Origin: Lanius collurio | Taxonomy: Eukaryota; Chordata; Aves; Passeriformes; Laniidae | Direction: 5' to 3' | DNA: 64,000 bases | NCBI GenBank assembly: GCA_020086605.1 | Contig: JACBWW010000004.1 | Span: forward strand, 16,436,357 to 16,500,356 | Part shown: in pieces, positions 50,066 through 61,212 of the stretch | How the letters are laid out: each line of letters starts with the position of its first letter | Position numbering within the stretch: position 1 is the first letter of the stretch | Position numbers and translations under genes: made by a program | Notes under the pieces: generated by a model | Databases searched by the model: none | What the model was told of the DNA's origin: nothing | The model's input: only the letters and a program-made list of their open reading frames with translations

Positions 50066-50097
50066 TATACGTATATATGTGTATGCATGCATATATA
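50066..50097. repeat. 32-nt alternating purine-pyrimidine tract
   Basis: An unbroken alternation of pyrimidine and purine, mostly TA/TG steps with one CG and a GCATGC. Such tracts can adopt Z-DNA or cruciform structure. It ends 36 bp before the LTR at 50134. Confidence 0.8.
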
Positions 50098-50133
50098 ATA
50101 TACACACAGACACATCAAAATTATGTGTATGGG

Positions 50134-51659
50134 TGTTATGGTTTAGCATAGCTTGCTCATCAGCTGTGGAAGTGGCTCTCTTGTAGAGAGGGGTTACCAT
50201 TTCCTGTAGACCCGATCAAAACCAATTGAAACCCTGGTTTCAATACTGCCATCTTTTTTAAGCCACTTAAGAAGTTGACACACCTCTGTGAACCACCTTT
50301 TGAGAACAGACAGAGCCAGGAAAGGTCTCTTTGACTTCCAGCCATTGGACAAGTAACTGGAACTGGGAGCTGCGGGCTCTCATGGCCCAGCGGGCCAGTC
50401 TGGGCCCTGCTCAGCATGGCCTGGCCCGGCCCAGCCCAGGAGACAGCCCTGGAGGCGTACAGCCCTGTTCCATCTTGGGGGGGCCAGCCTTGCCCATGGA
50501 GGGGGCTTGGCAGCATAGCCGCCCTCCCCACCACTGCAGCCTGAGCACTGTGTGACCAGGAGAGATAAGAGAAATTCCAGCCTGATGCTGGGCGAGATTA
50601 ACTCTTTGAACGCTGTAAGGTTTCTTCAGACCAGATGAGCCTGCAGACATCAATCCTCTCCCAGGGGAAAGGTGAAGGAACATGAGGAAAACATCCTGTG
50701 ACACTGGAGTTAGCAAAGGAAGAGGGGCTGAAACACTGAGGGAGGAGAAAAAGGAGATGCTTCAAGCCTAGAAGCTGAAATTCTGTGGCAAACCTATAGG
50801 AATGAACTGGACTATTAGGGTCCCTGTTGTAATTTCATAAAGCATGGGGGGTAGAGCAATTGTGAGCCAAGGTACCTCTGCTGGAGTCCAAAGCAGCAAA
50901 GTGATAGGCTACCATGGACTTCGTGAATGTATCTTTTCTCCTTTTTTTTCTTTTTTTTGGCTCCAGAGTGCAAGACTCAGTTTACCGTCACCTGGAGGGA
51001 GTGTGCAATACACCTGGAATTTGCCCTAGCGGGGGGGGGCAGGGTCCCACCCTTTGATATGGATTGATCCAGACCTCAGTAGAAGGGAACGCAGAGAGAT
51101 GCGTGTGAGGACGACCTCTGTTCCTAGAGATGAGGATGTTTCTAGAGATAAGTGAAGAGAACCTTGCTTCTAACAGCTCAGCCTCAAATTGGTACCCCAT
51201 GAACTCAAAAATTGAAATCCTCGGAAGCAGCTGTGGAGAAAGCTGTGATTCGAGGGAAGGGACTCTTTACATGCACGCAGAGAACCACCTGAGTGGTGGA
51301 CTTGACGTGCTACTCCAGCCACAAAAGAGTTGTTCTTATGGAAACATTTCCATAGCATAAAGAAGAGAGACTCAGAGACTCCTCTCTCTCTACGTGAACT
51401 GAAAAAGACTATTATAGAAGTGCTAAACTGACTGAAAGTCTTGAAGGTTGTTTTCCCATTGTCAGTAAGAGAAGGTAGGGGGGAGGGAGAGTGGAGTTCT
51501 GAGGGTTTAGTCTGATTCTGACTTCTGTTTCTTTCTTTTAAGTCTGTCAATAAACTCATTTATAGTCTTTTAAGTTTGTGCCTGCTTTGCTTTCTCTTAA
51601 TTCTTATCTCACAGAAGTAAAATAAGTCAGTAAGAGATGATTTGGACTAAACCACTACA
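50134..51659 (+). mobile_element. Long solo LTR of an avian endogenous retrovirus
   Basis: The element starts TGTTATGGTTTAG and ends CTAAACCACTACA. The reverse complement of the 3' end differs from the 5' end at only two of 13 positions, the usual LTR inverted terminus. The flanks ATGGG (left) and ATAGG (right) are a one-mismatch 5-bp target duplication. AATAAA at 51549-51554 lies in the 3' portion, followed by a T-rich region as expected for an R/U5 boundary. A GC-rich block with CCCGGCCCAGCCCAG repeats sits at 50391-50530, and G/T homopolymers at about 50940-51040. No gag, pol, protease or env reading frame is present. At about 1.5 kb it is long for a solo LTR, so internal insertions are possible. 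Assignment to an ERVL-type family is from memory of bird LTR termini. Confidence 0.75.
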
Positions 51660-54328
51660 ATAGGGTATTTATTTCATATCTAACATCTTCAAATGTATTG
51701 TCACACTCATTTACCAAAAACACCCTGAAATTATTTAGAACAACATGAGCGGGAAAAGCCAAGCAAAAGATAAGGAGAGACAGAGGAAGCAATGTGGGTG
51801 TGTCTGATGCCAAGACTGATGACAAGAAACAGCATTTTTCTTAATCCATATCCCTGTACTATTATTGCTAGTGCTTCTTCATGATCAAAGGACCTTTCAA
51901 GAGACAGTTGGACAGATACTCCATGGCAGTGGAAGGAAACAGCAGAAAAAAGTCTCACAAGAGTCAGCAGTTCATTTTTTTCAGTAATAGCATTTAGAAC
52001 TAGAAAATACAGTCAATTCAAAAATAAAGCAAAGGGAATAGGAAACCACTCAGTTTTGACTCAAAGCAGTTTTGCGTCTTTGGGCAGCATACATTGTTCC
52101 CTTTCTGCCTGCTAACAAACTCAAGTTACAGCTCTAACCTCCCACACCTGCCCCAGCACAGATGACACCTCCTTACTCTGTCTCTGTGCCCGGGCCTACT
52201 GGACAGCACTGGGCTGCACAGGTTCTGTCAGACAGGAGATGAAAGAAACCACCTGACTTCCCACAGAGGGAAGTATAAAGCAGCCCACAGAGTACTCTCC
52301 ATATTCCTTTCCAACCTTCACCTATGCCTGTGACAGTTACACAGGGTTGCTAGGGTTCTGTATTCCTATCACACCAGGAAACACATGCACACGCTCTGGC
52401 AGTGAGGAACAAGCTAAACAGAGGAGTTTCCTGTTCCAGACTAACAGAGAGGAGAAAAGAAGCAGCAGTGGAATTGGGGGAAGCTTGACATGACAATCTG
52501 TCTATCCTCAGGAAGATGACCATGAGACAAACCTGCTTGCTTACACTAGAATTGATTCCATCATCTTTCCCAGTCACCAAAACCAAATTACAAGCACCCT
52601 TAATAGGAGGGAAGGACCATATATTGTCGTTACCTTTTAACAGAGTAAAATTATTCAGGGGACAAAACAGTGAGTCAAATGCAAGGCTTCTAAAGATAGT
52701 GTTCGCAGGACAAGACTTGGGTGACTCGGGAGAGAGCACATCTCCTGAGGAGCTGCCCCCCATCACCTCCCCACCATGCTACAGAGCATTATGATGTTAC
52801 ATGAGATGGATTCTGCATTTCTGTTTAAGCACAAAGGTCCTCAAGCATTTACAATGAACAAAAGCTTCTTTTCCCTCTGCACTGCTGTAGTGCACAGTGT
52901 GTTCTTTCCACTTGGTGGTGACATGTTCTTTCAGGTATGAAGAGATGAATCCTGCATAAATGCCTTGTAAAACACTTTGGATCTATGTGTGCCATAGAGG
53001 AAAATCTTGAATTCTTGCTTTAAAATATGCAGTTAGTTTGATATGTTTACCTGGAACAAGAAGATAAGAAGGGATACAAGAATTTGGGGAAAATGTACAG
53101 TGGCCTGACTCAATGACTCTAAACAAAATCACCAAAACCAGAACCATAATGACTTTAAAACCTTGCTCCACCTCTGTAGTGAAGAAATATCCTCATCTTT
53201 TCTAATCTCTTGAATTTCCCCAAAAATTCACAGCTACCCATGATGACAAAGCTAGAGCTCTTCCTCAGAAGCTATCCCTTTCTCCTACATTAACTCTCCC
53301 CTTTGCTTCTCTGTACAGCTAGCAAAAAACAGGAACTTTCCTTTCCTCTCCTAGCAGCATATGGCAACAGAAATTCCCCATAAACCTTTCAGAAGCATCT
53401 GCACTAACTTCTATGTTTAGCAGCTATATTAATCAGAAGGGCAAACTAGAACTCAGGAACCAAAGCCTTTTGTTACACAATGAATTAATGGGTAAAGAAA
53501 GTAAAACCAGAAACTATTTTTTAAATCTCAGTTCAGAAAAAAAAATTGCAAGCTGAAAAAAAGTCAGGCAATATTTACCAATGGTGAACTACAAAACAGT
53601 GTCCCCAGTTAATGGCTTGCATCCCTCTCCCCTAGGGCTTGGCATGCTGTTTCAGCAGCTCCACCAGCAGTCATAATCAAGCACAGCCTCACTCCAGCAC
53701 AGGACTGCTGTCTTGACAACTGCCGATGGCCTTCATGAAGGCTGTCTGCATCCATGCTGACACCTAGGAGGCTCTTGGGAAGACACACTGGACATCTGCT
53801 CACAAAACTGCTTTCTTGAAGAGCAAGCAAGTTTGGTGCCGAGTGCAGCTTTAAGCTCACACTTAGGAGTGTTAGAATATATTCAGAAATGGCTCTCCCC
53901 AAAATACAGTGTAAGGAACCATCAGATGTGGACATAGTGCATGAATAGAAGAGGAGATATGCTAGACCAAATACGCCTGGATCCACAATGATAGGAATAC
54001 AACCCATAACATGCAGCTCAACACACAAACACCTGTAAATAAGCAATGGGCAGCCCATCCAGCACCTCCAAATACATAAATCTGGGAGCAATATGCATGA
54101 CCCACCCAATGCAGGAGAATAGAAATACAAGTCACAGGAGTCACAAGCTGCAGCAGGAATCCCAAGCTGTCAGGCTAGCTCTATGCACACAGCATTAAAA
54201 GCAAAACAGCAAAGAGAACTCAAACATTGTAAGTAACATGCAGGAAATAAATGAACAACCTGACACACTCAGAAGGGAAAAAATGGTAGCAGAAACCAAA
54301 ATTCAACTTACAACTCCCAAAAATGAAA
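51660..54328. other. Non-coding sequence, no gene seen
   Basis: No supported gene. A minus-strand open frame of 173 codons (54130-53609) is long for chance, but it is Cys/Leu-rich, shows no recognisable domain and has no splice context. Confidence 0.5.
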
Positions 54329-54927
54329 TCATAGAATCACAGAATGGTTTGTGTTGGAAAGGACCCTAAAGATCAACTTGTTGTAACCCCCATACCAAGG
54401 ATAGGAGCACCTTCCACTAGACCAGGTTGCTCAGAGCTCCAACTAGACTGGCACTGAACAAATCCAGAGATTGAGCTTTCTCAGCTTCTCTGGGAAACCT
54501 GTTCCAATGTCTCACCACCCTGAAAGAACATCTTCCTAACATCTAATCTAAATTTATCCTCTTTCAGTTCAAAGCCATTCCCCCATGTCCTACCACTATG
54601 TGTCCTTGTGAAAATTTCTCTCCAGTTTCCTTGCAGGTCCCCTTCAGGTACTGGAAAGTGCCATAAGGTCACTCAGAATCCATCTGTTTTCCAGGCTGAA
54701 CAATCCCAGCTCTCTCAGCTTTTTCTCATAGGAGAGAAAAAGCTGCTCCAGTTTTCTGATCATTTTTGTGGCTCTCCTCTGGACTCATTCCAGCAGTGCC
54801 ACACCCTTTCTATGCTGGGGACCCCAGGCCTGGATGCAGAATTCCAGAAGGGCAGAGTATAGGGGGAGAATCATCTCCCTCAGCCAGCTGGCCACACTTC
54901 TTTTGATGCAGCCCAGGATACAGTTGA
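54329..54927 (-). mobile_element. CR1 LINE, 5'-truncated copy of about 600 bp
   Basis: The plus strand begins TCATAGAATCACAGAATGG and runs through TGTTGGAAAGGACCCTAAAG, CTTCCACTAGACCAGGTTGC, GAAACCTGTTCCAATG and CATCTTCCTAAC. It continues through CAGGCTGAACAATCCCAGCT and GGCTCTCCTCTGGACTC to CTTTTGATGCAGCCCAGGAT. This is the reverse complement of the CR1 3' untranslated region and the end of its second reading frame (reverse transcriptase protein). Similarity stops at about 54927, so the copy is 5'-truncated, as is usual for CR1. Many substitutions and small deletions mean it is inactive. It is the strongest sign that the window is avian. Confidence 0.97.
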
Positions 54928-57900
54928 TAATGTAGGGGAAGAAAACGGTTGTCTAAAGGAGAAGAACTGAAAGGAGACAAACACCTCAAAGGTTCCTTCA
55001 TCTCAAGTGATTACTTTTTTTAAAATTTCTCTTTTATAAGCCAAAATAAGGTAGCTCCCTATTCCACTGAAAGAAAAACGGTTTCATATGTCCTTGTCTG
55101 TGATTGGTTGGAAGCTGCCAGGCAAGGATGTGTCTATATTTTTCCTTCTGAACAATGATCCATCAAACCAATCAGATGACTGAGGGTGTCCAAAGGCCCA
55201 GAAACCGAATGCAGACAGATGAAAGGCTCAGAATTTGTCATTCACCTCCCTTAGTCTCCAAGTCTCGTGGGAAAGCAAAAGGAAAAAAGAGGCCAGTAAC
55301 CATGGGTAACCACTCTCAGGTTAATCTCAGATGGGGAGGGGAAAACGCTTCTCAAGATTAATAGCTAAAGTACTCAGGGATTAGAGATTAGGAGGAGAAT
55401 CCTGTTTGCTAGGATTAAAAGGACTGCATTCACATGAAAACCTCAACCAGTGAATTGCCTCCAGTGAAACAGTTGGTTTTATTATTATAATTATTATTTT
55501 TTTCTCCTCCAATAAATGAAAAACATCAGCAGGAGGGCAGCAAAATCCATCAAAGGTTTAGAAAATAAAATCTCTGAGGAAAGGTTAAGGGAATGCAGTC
55601 AAGATAGAAATCAGATATTAAAAACAAAAATCAGTCCATGTTATTAGTAGCACAGAAGATTATAAAGAAGAAGAGATTTAAAAAAATAAAATCAACTTCG
55701 CTACCCAGAATCCATGCTGTGTAGTCTATTTCTTTGCCCTTGGCTTAGCTGGAGGCAGGTGAGCTACAAGAATGGCAAAATTTACCCAGTTTGCACATAA
55801 GGAAGGCACAGTTTAAACATCCAATGGCTGGTATTTTTTGGAGTGGTAAGAGCTTAATTTTGACATTTATTCTTAGTTGCTTGTCAACAACACATGATCA
55901 AGGTATTTAATGAAAGTGTACAGAAAGGAACAGAAAAACAGTGGGACTATGCTCTATCAGATAGGGTTAATAGAGAGAGGAAAGACATTAACCCAAATCA
56001 TCAAAGCAGGCATTCAAAAATTTAGTTAAGCAGCTTTTCTGAAACAATTTTCACTGATGGAACCAGGAACAAACTTCGATCCACCACAACAAAATCGTCC
56101 GAACTAGACCCTACTTCGCTTGACTCCATCCTTGTACAAGTCAGAATATTCAGTCTGGAATAGGTCAACAGACCTGCAAGCCAGCACATGAGGTCAGCAA
56201 GGAGTGGCAAGGCTGCAACACTGCTCTGTAAGCAAGGACACTGCTTGACGTGCTACTGCAAAGCACTGAGTGACGTGCTACTGCAAAGCACCTCCTCCCT
56301 TGCAGCCCAGTGCCACAGGCCCTCCACATAACCAGATCTTCTCTGTAGTCCTGTGTCAAAAATGCTCTGTCGGGAGACTTGGCATCAGTCTTCCTCAGCA
56401 CTGAGGGAAAACTGGGAAATCTGATTACTCCAGCATATTTGCCCTTTCAGGTTCACAAGAGCTGCAAAATTGCCATATCACTGCACAAAAGGAAGCCCAG
56501 GAGGTTGCTGGTAATAATGCCATTCCCAACAAAAGCCATAGAGAGACAAGGATTGTAACGGGAAGGGAAAAAAAAGTATTCTTAAACATGTACTTGGCTG
56601 TTTACAAGGGACACTTAGCTGCAGAACAGACTAGGATGTCCTCAGCCTGCTTTAACAGGGAGCTGCAAAACCATCTGCATAACTGTCCCTCAAATCACAT
56701 GCACAGGCATAGAGGAAAAACTGGCTCCACCTTTTACTGGGCAAGATCTCAAGGAAGAAGCCTTTTCTGTTGCAGGTTATTTGGAAATGTTATTAAACTG
56801 CATGTGTAAAGAAAAAAATTTACAAAGCCAACCCTTGCTTTGTCTGATGCCAGATGCTGTCACTGCCAGACTTCCAACCACCACGGGCAAAGGGTTCCCA
56901 AGGGACCAAAGCTCAGGAGGCTAGGGCACCACCCAGGACAAGAAATCACACAGTTTTCCATTATTTATTCCTCTGAATGAGCCTTGGTCCTTTGGGGCTC
57001 CCAAGGCCAGTAAGCAGCAGGTGGAGATCAAGTTGATTCATGGGGAAAGGAAAGTGCAAGCACAGCACAGGCCGACACGCAGATTGAACTGTTCACACAC
57101 TGGAAGCACCACTGCCTCCTCCCACCTCACCTGCATCTGCATCTCTTCTCTTTTTAACCTGCTATTTTTGGAAACTACATGACTCACCTTCCTGATGAAG
57201 CCAGGTCTAGTTGGCTCTATGCCCTGACACTTTTTTTGTACAGAATAGAAATAGCAATTTGCTTGAACCTTTCCTTCCTTCCACACTCAGGGTAAGCCAG
57301 TCATGCCTGCACAGGATGATAGTGATGCCACTTGCCTAGCACTAGCAGCATCTCTGTGTGAGCAAGGAATGCAAACACTGAGCTTGAGAGAGGCTGTGTA
57401 TCAGGTTCACAGTCTGCTTGCTTGATTTCCATTTAAAAACAGACACTCGGAGGTAACACAAGGTCAAGGAGCAAGCAAAGTGAAGAGGGACCTGTAGTGA
57501 AATAACACAGAAAGTAAAAGCAAATGTGTGATGCATACACAGATGACCAAGGCACACAAAAGCCCTTCCCATTATCAATCTATGGCAAATCCTATCTCAA
57601 ACACTTTAATTCTGGATACCACCACTAAGGAAGTAAGAAAGAAAAATACTGGGAAAGATCAGGAAATCACAGGAATAAGGAATTAATAATTACTAAGAAT
57701 CAACTAGCTTAAAAAAAAACCAAACCAAAAAAAACAAACAGTGAAGATGAAGAGATATGATAGATGTGTATATTTCCAGGGAAAAAGAACATTGAACCAG
57801 AAAGGGTATGCTCCATTGCTAAAGGGAGAAACAAGACTATTAAATATTTAAAAACTTCAGTTTACCAACATCATTATACTTCTTTGCAAATAACCTCCCA

Positions 57901-60425
57901 CACTCCTCTCTTTGGATTGCTTTCACAACTATTTCTGTCCCATCCCTACCGGCAGTGCCTCCCCACTGCCACACACAGCCACTGAGTCGTGTTTCACTTA
58001 CCTTGTAAATCAATATTCAGTCCCACCTGTGCCCCTTCTCTTCCTTCACACACTCATTCCCCTCCTTCCTTGCGGTACCGATTTCTAGCACAGCTTAGAG
58101 ATTAAGTTCTCCATTACAAGATACTAAATTTCTCATAAAAGTAGCATTTTTAAAAGCCAAAATTGACCATGCTCTATTGTACAGTAGAAACAGCTCTGCT
58201 TCCCCTTCAGCCACCACAACAGGAAGAACACAGGACCATCTTCTGATGCAGGCTGAAGAACCACTCTTGGAGACAAATGGCTTCAAAGACAAAGACACAT
58301 CAACTATTGGTGCTGGTTCTTTGGTAGGAAATATTAGTTTCAGTATAAAGATTTGTTAGGGACATGTTCCACAGATAGAACAGTCACCTCATAGCTCAGA
58401 CTAAATTGAAGAACTGGTGATGGACAGTGGTGTGTGAACGGTGTTATGCTCACCGCTAGTAACACAGGCACATGTTGCTACAATGCCTTCACTCGATGGC
58501 TTGTAGATGATAATCACAACCAAAGCCAATGCTCTGTTACTGCCCGCTGGTATGGCTGTGATAGACAAAGCACCAGCACATCGGAGGGCAGCAGCAAAGC
58601 TACATTCCCTGGCAAAGGTACATCAGTCCTAATATAGCCTTGTGCTATAAAAACACACAAATTTTACTGTGAATGGGGAGCTGCCCTGTCCACCATAATC
58701 ACATCATTTGGCAAAGAGCTAGAGAGATAGGAAAATGAGAATCAGTTCCTGACAAGAATAAACAAAGCATTAAAAAAAAACAACAGCCAAAAAAAACCCC
58801 ACCTCCTTTCAACTGAAATAATCTAAAGAGAAAACGCAGTAGACAGCAGAGCTCAATGTGTTTGGCTGAGAAGAAAGTTATTTACAGCAAGGTCTGGCCT
58901 CTCACTGCCACCATGTAATTCCAGGCAATTGCACTTCCAAATAGATATTTTTGGAGAAAATCAACAGTGGCTTTGCTTTCAATCTACTGGAAAATGAAGT
59001 CCTGCAAATGTGTTACATAAAGCTGCAGCAGAAGGAGCAATGTGCTCACAGGCACATGCTCTCAGGTGGAGGTTGGTGGGCTTAAGTACTCACCTGTGAC
59101 AGGCCCACTTCACATTGCCCCGCTCTCACATGACACTCTGGGTTTCCCGTAGCTAGTGGTGCCAGTCAGATACTGTGGCAGTGACAAGTTTCCATAGGCT
59201 GAGTCCTACTGCCTGTATCAGTCCTGTCTCTCCGAGTGCAAGAAGTGCCATCTCCAAGGCTCAACAAAGCTGTAAGTCCCCTGAACAAGGCCCTCAGACA
59301 CGAAATATACGGTCTTGTGAGGCAAAGAATCATCCCAAAATTCACCACTGATTACACCCCACAGAATTATGCCCCACTGTCACCTTCATTCAACATCAAT
59401 GTCTGCCCAAGTGTCTACAAGGGTGTTTCCCAAGCCTGCAGTGACCAGTACTGCCCTGATCAGTCTATCTGCTGCTCTCCACTCCTACAGAGATCCTGTC
59501 CCACTAATGTCTAGTCATTCAAAAGCAACAGACACTAGATTTTGAATATTTTACGTCATTGACAGCATACAGAATATTGTAGAAAAATCATCCCTGTCAG
59601 TTAATACAAATACTCAGAAAAACTTTAGACGGGTGACTATTGAAAACAAGATGCATTACGGCATGCAGAGAGGGCTCGGAGCTGCATCATTATCAGAGGT
59701 CAACAGCATGGGAACACAAGGGTAGCACAGCCAGATTCCACATATCCCATCACCACCAGCTGTTACCCTCTCCCCCAAACCCCTGTATACAAATGCATGC
59801 CAGCCCCAGCATCCATTTCAGACCAAGGTCAAAGAGAAATATAATTTCAGGGCAAGTCAGAGGGATGGAAAGTAGAAGGTAAATCTAGGTGCTTTGAATT
59901 ATCTCAGACTAGCTGAGATACCACTGCCTTGTGAACATAGCAAAAGAAAAAGGTTAAATTCCCATTGTACATTCCATCAGGAATAATTTTTAACTAATAT
60001 TTCCCTTCATTCAGAACACTGTAAAATTATAAGAGTCAAACCTGGAACTAGTAACTCTAAAACAAGCTAATTTAAGACAAACATGAACAATCCTTCTTGT
60101 TTTAAGAATACTGTAGCATAGGTTTGGAAACACCCGAGTTGTTCTGCAGAACACCCAACCACGTATTTCAGTAAGTGAACAGTTCAAGCTTCCCAGCAAA
60201 CCTTTTCCACTCATACCCAAGCATCCCAGCCCACAGAACACCTTCAACACCTTACAGCAAACCACTTCCAAAAACTAAAGCTTGTCACTGTGTTATGGAA
60301 GATCAGTGGAGATTCAGGACCACCCTCCCAAGCACCCCACCTCTCTCACACAGAGACTATATGAAAGAGAAGTCTCCTATAATCTCCCGAAACAAACCAT
60401 GCCTGTTTCCCCAGTGGAAGGTGAT
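54928..60425. other. Non-coding sequence, no gene seen
   Basis: No supported gene. Contains the tandem duplication at 56246-56291 and A-rich patches near 57710-57740 and 58770-58800. A plus-strand open frame at 59236-59514 (92 codons, Cys-rich C-terminal half) has no recognised domain. Confidence 0.5.
56246..56291. repeat. 25-bp tandem duplication carrying TGACGTGC
   Basis: The 21-mer TGACGTGCTACTGCAAAGCAC occurs at 56246 and again at 56271 with no mismatch, a period of 25 bp. Each copy carries TGACGTG, a CRE/ATF-type half-site. Two identical, regularly spaced copies suggest recent slippage; binding is only inferred. Confidence 0.85.
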
Positions 60426-60450
60426 AAAAAAAAAAAAAAAAAAAAAAAAA
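60426..60450. repeat. Poly(A) run of 25
   Basis: Uninterrupted A homopolymer followed by CACAAAACC. No retrocopy body is recognised upstream. Confidence 0.95.
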
Positions 60451-60950
60451 CACAAAACCAAAGCCTGACAATCTGACCAGAAGAAATTGAATTTTCTCTC
60501 CCTGAATCTGGCTGTTGCTTTAATCCCGACATCGTGAAGGGGACATGAAATCGGACATCTGGGATAATGCAGTAACAAAGGGAGTGCTGAGAGGCTTGGT
60601 GCAGCCTGCAGGCTATCTCTAACTGAATCTAATCTGCACTGCTCCAGAGAAAGATGGAAAAATTATCAGTCAGAAGCCTATTTGCACAAAGGTGGAAAAC
60701 ATTCCCAGTCCTTTCTAGACAACTCGTCCAGGAAAGCTCCTTTATAGGATCAAGCTGACTGCAAAGCACCAGAAGCCCTTTTCACTTCTCAGTGCTGACA
60801 CCCATGCAAAGCACCCACAAGCAGCAATGCCTGTCCACTGGTTATTCCTGCTGCAATGTAGAAAACAAAAGAATTCAACACAATGGAGTAAATGCAAAAC
60901 TAGTTTCTAGGCAGCAAATATTGTAGCTTTTCCTAAGTAAGTAGAGATTA

Positions 60951-61039
60951 AATTAAAAAAAAAACCAAAGAAAAAACAAAAACAAAAAACAACAACAAAC
61001 AAACAAAAAAGAAAAAAAATAAAATAAAAATTAAAAAAC
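60951..61039. repeat. A-rich (AAAC)n-like low-complexity tract
   Basis: About 90 bp of A-rich sequence with CAAA and AACAAC units. Simple-sequence expansion; no transposon body is recognised next to it. Confidence 0.85.
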
Positions 61040-61196
61040 CCTAACAACAGCAATTGCACCATGAGGCTTGCTGACTGTTTCAGTACCACATAACACAGTG
61101 AGTTAAGACTTCACAGAAACAGCGGGGAGGAGAACTCATGATCTTCTCCAAAAGTACGTGCCTCTGCCACCCACACATCAGAGGAAGCACTACTAC

Positions 61197-61212
61197 TTTT
61201 TTTTTTTTTTTT
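61197..61212. repeat. Poly(T) run of 16
   Basis: Uninterrupted T homopolymer followed by GCTGTTGTTTTC and another T run. It lies about 160 bp from the A-rich tract and is roughly complementary to it. Confidence 0.9.

Noticed and set aside
51302..51316. TTGACGTGCTACT in the LTR also present in the tandem duplication at 56245
   Set aside because: A 13-14-base identity is expected several times by chance in 64 kb.
8319..56862. Shared 15-mer TGATGCCAGATGCTG near 8319 and 56848
   Set aside because: A single 15-base match is expected by chance in a window of this size and the flanks do not align.
59236..59514. Cys-rich plus-strand frame of 92 codons
   Set aside because: No recognisable cysteine spacing or domain and no exon boundaries.
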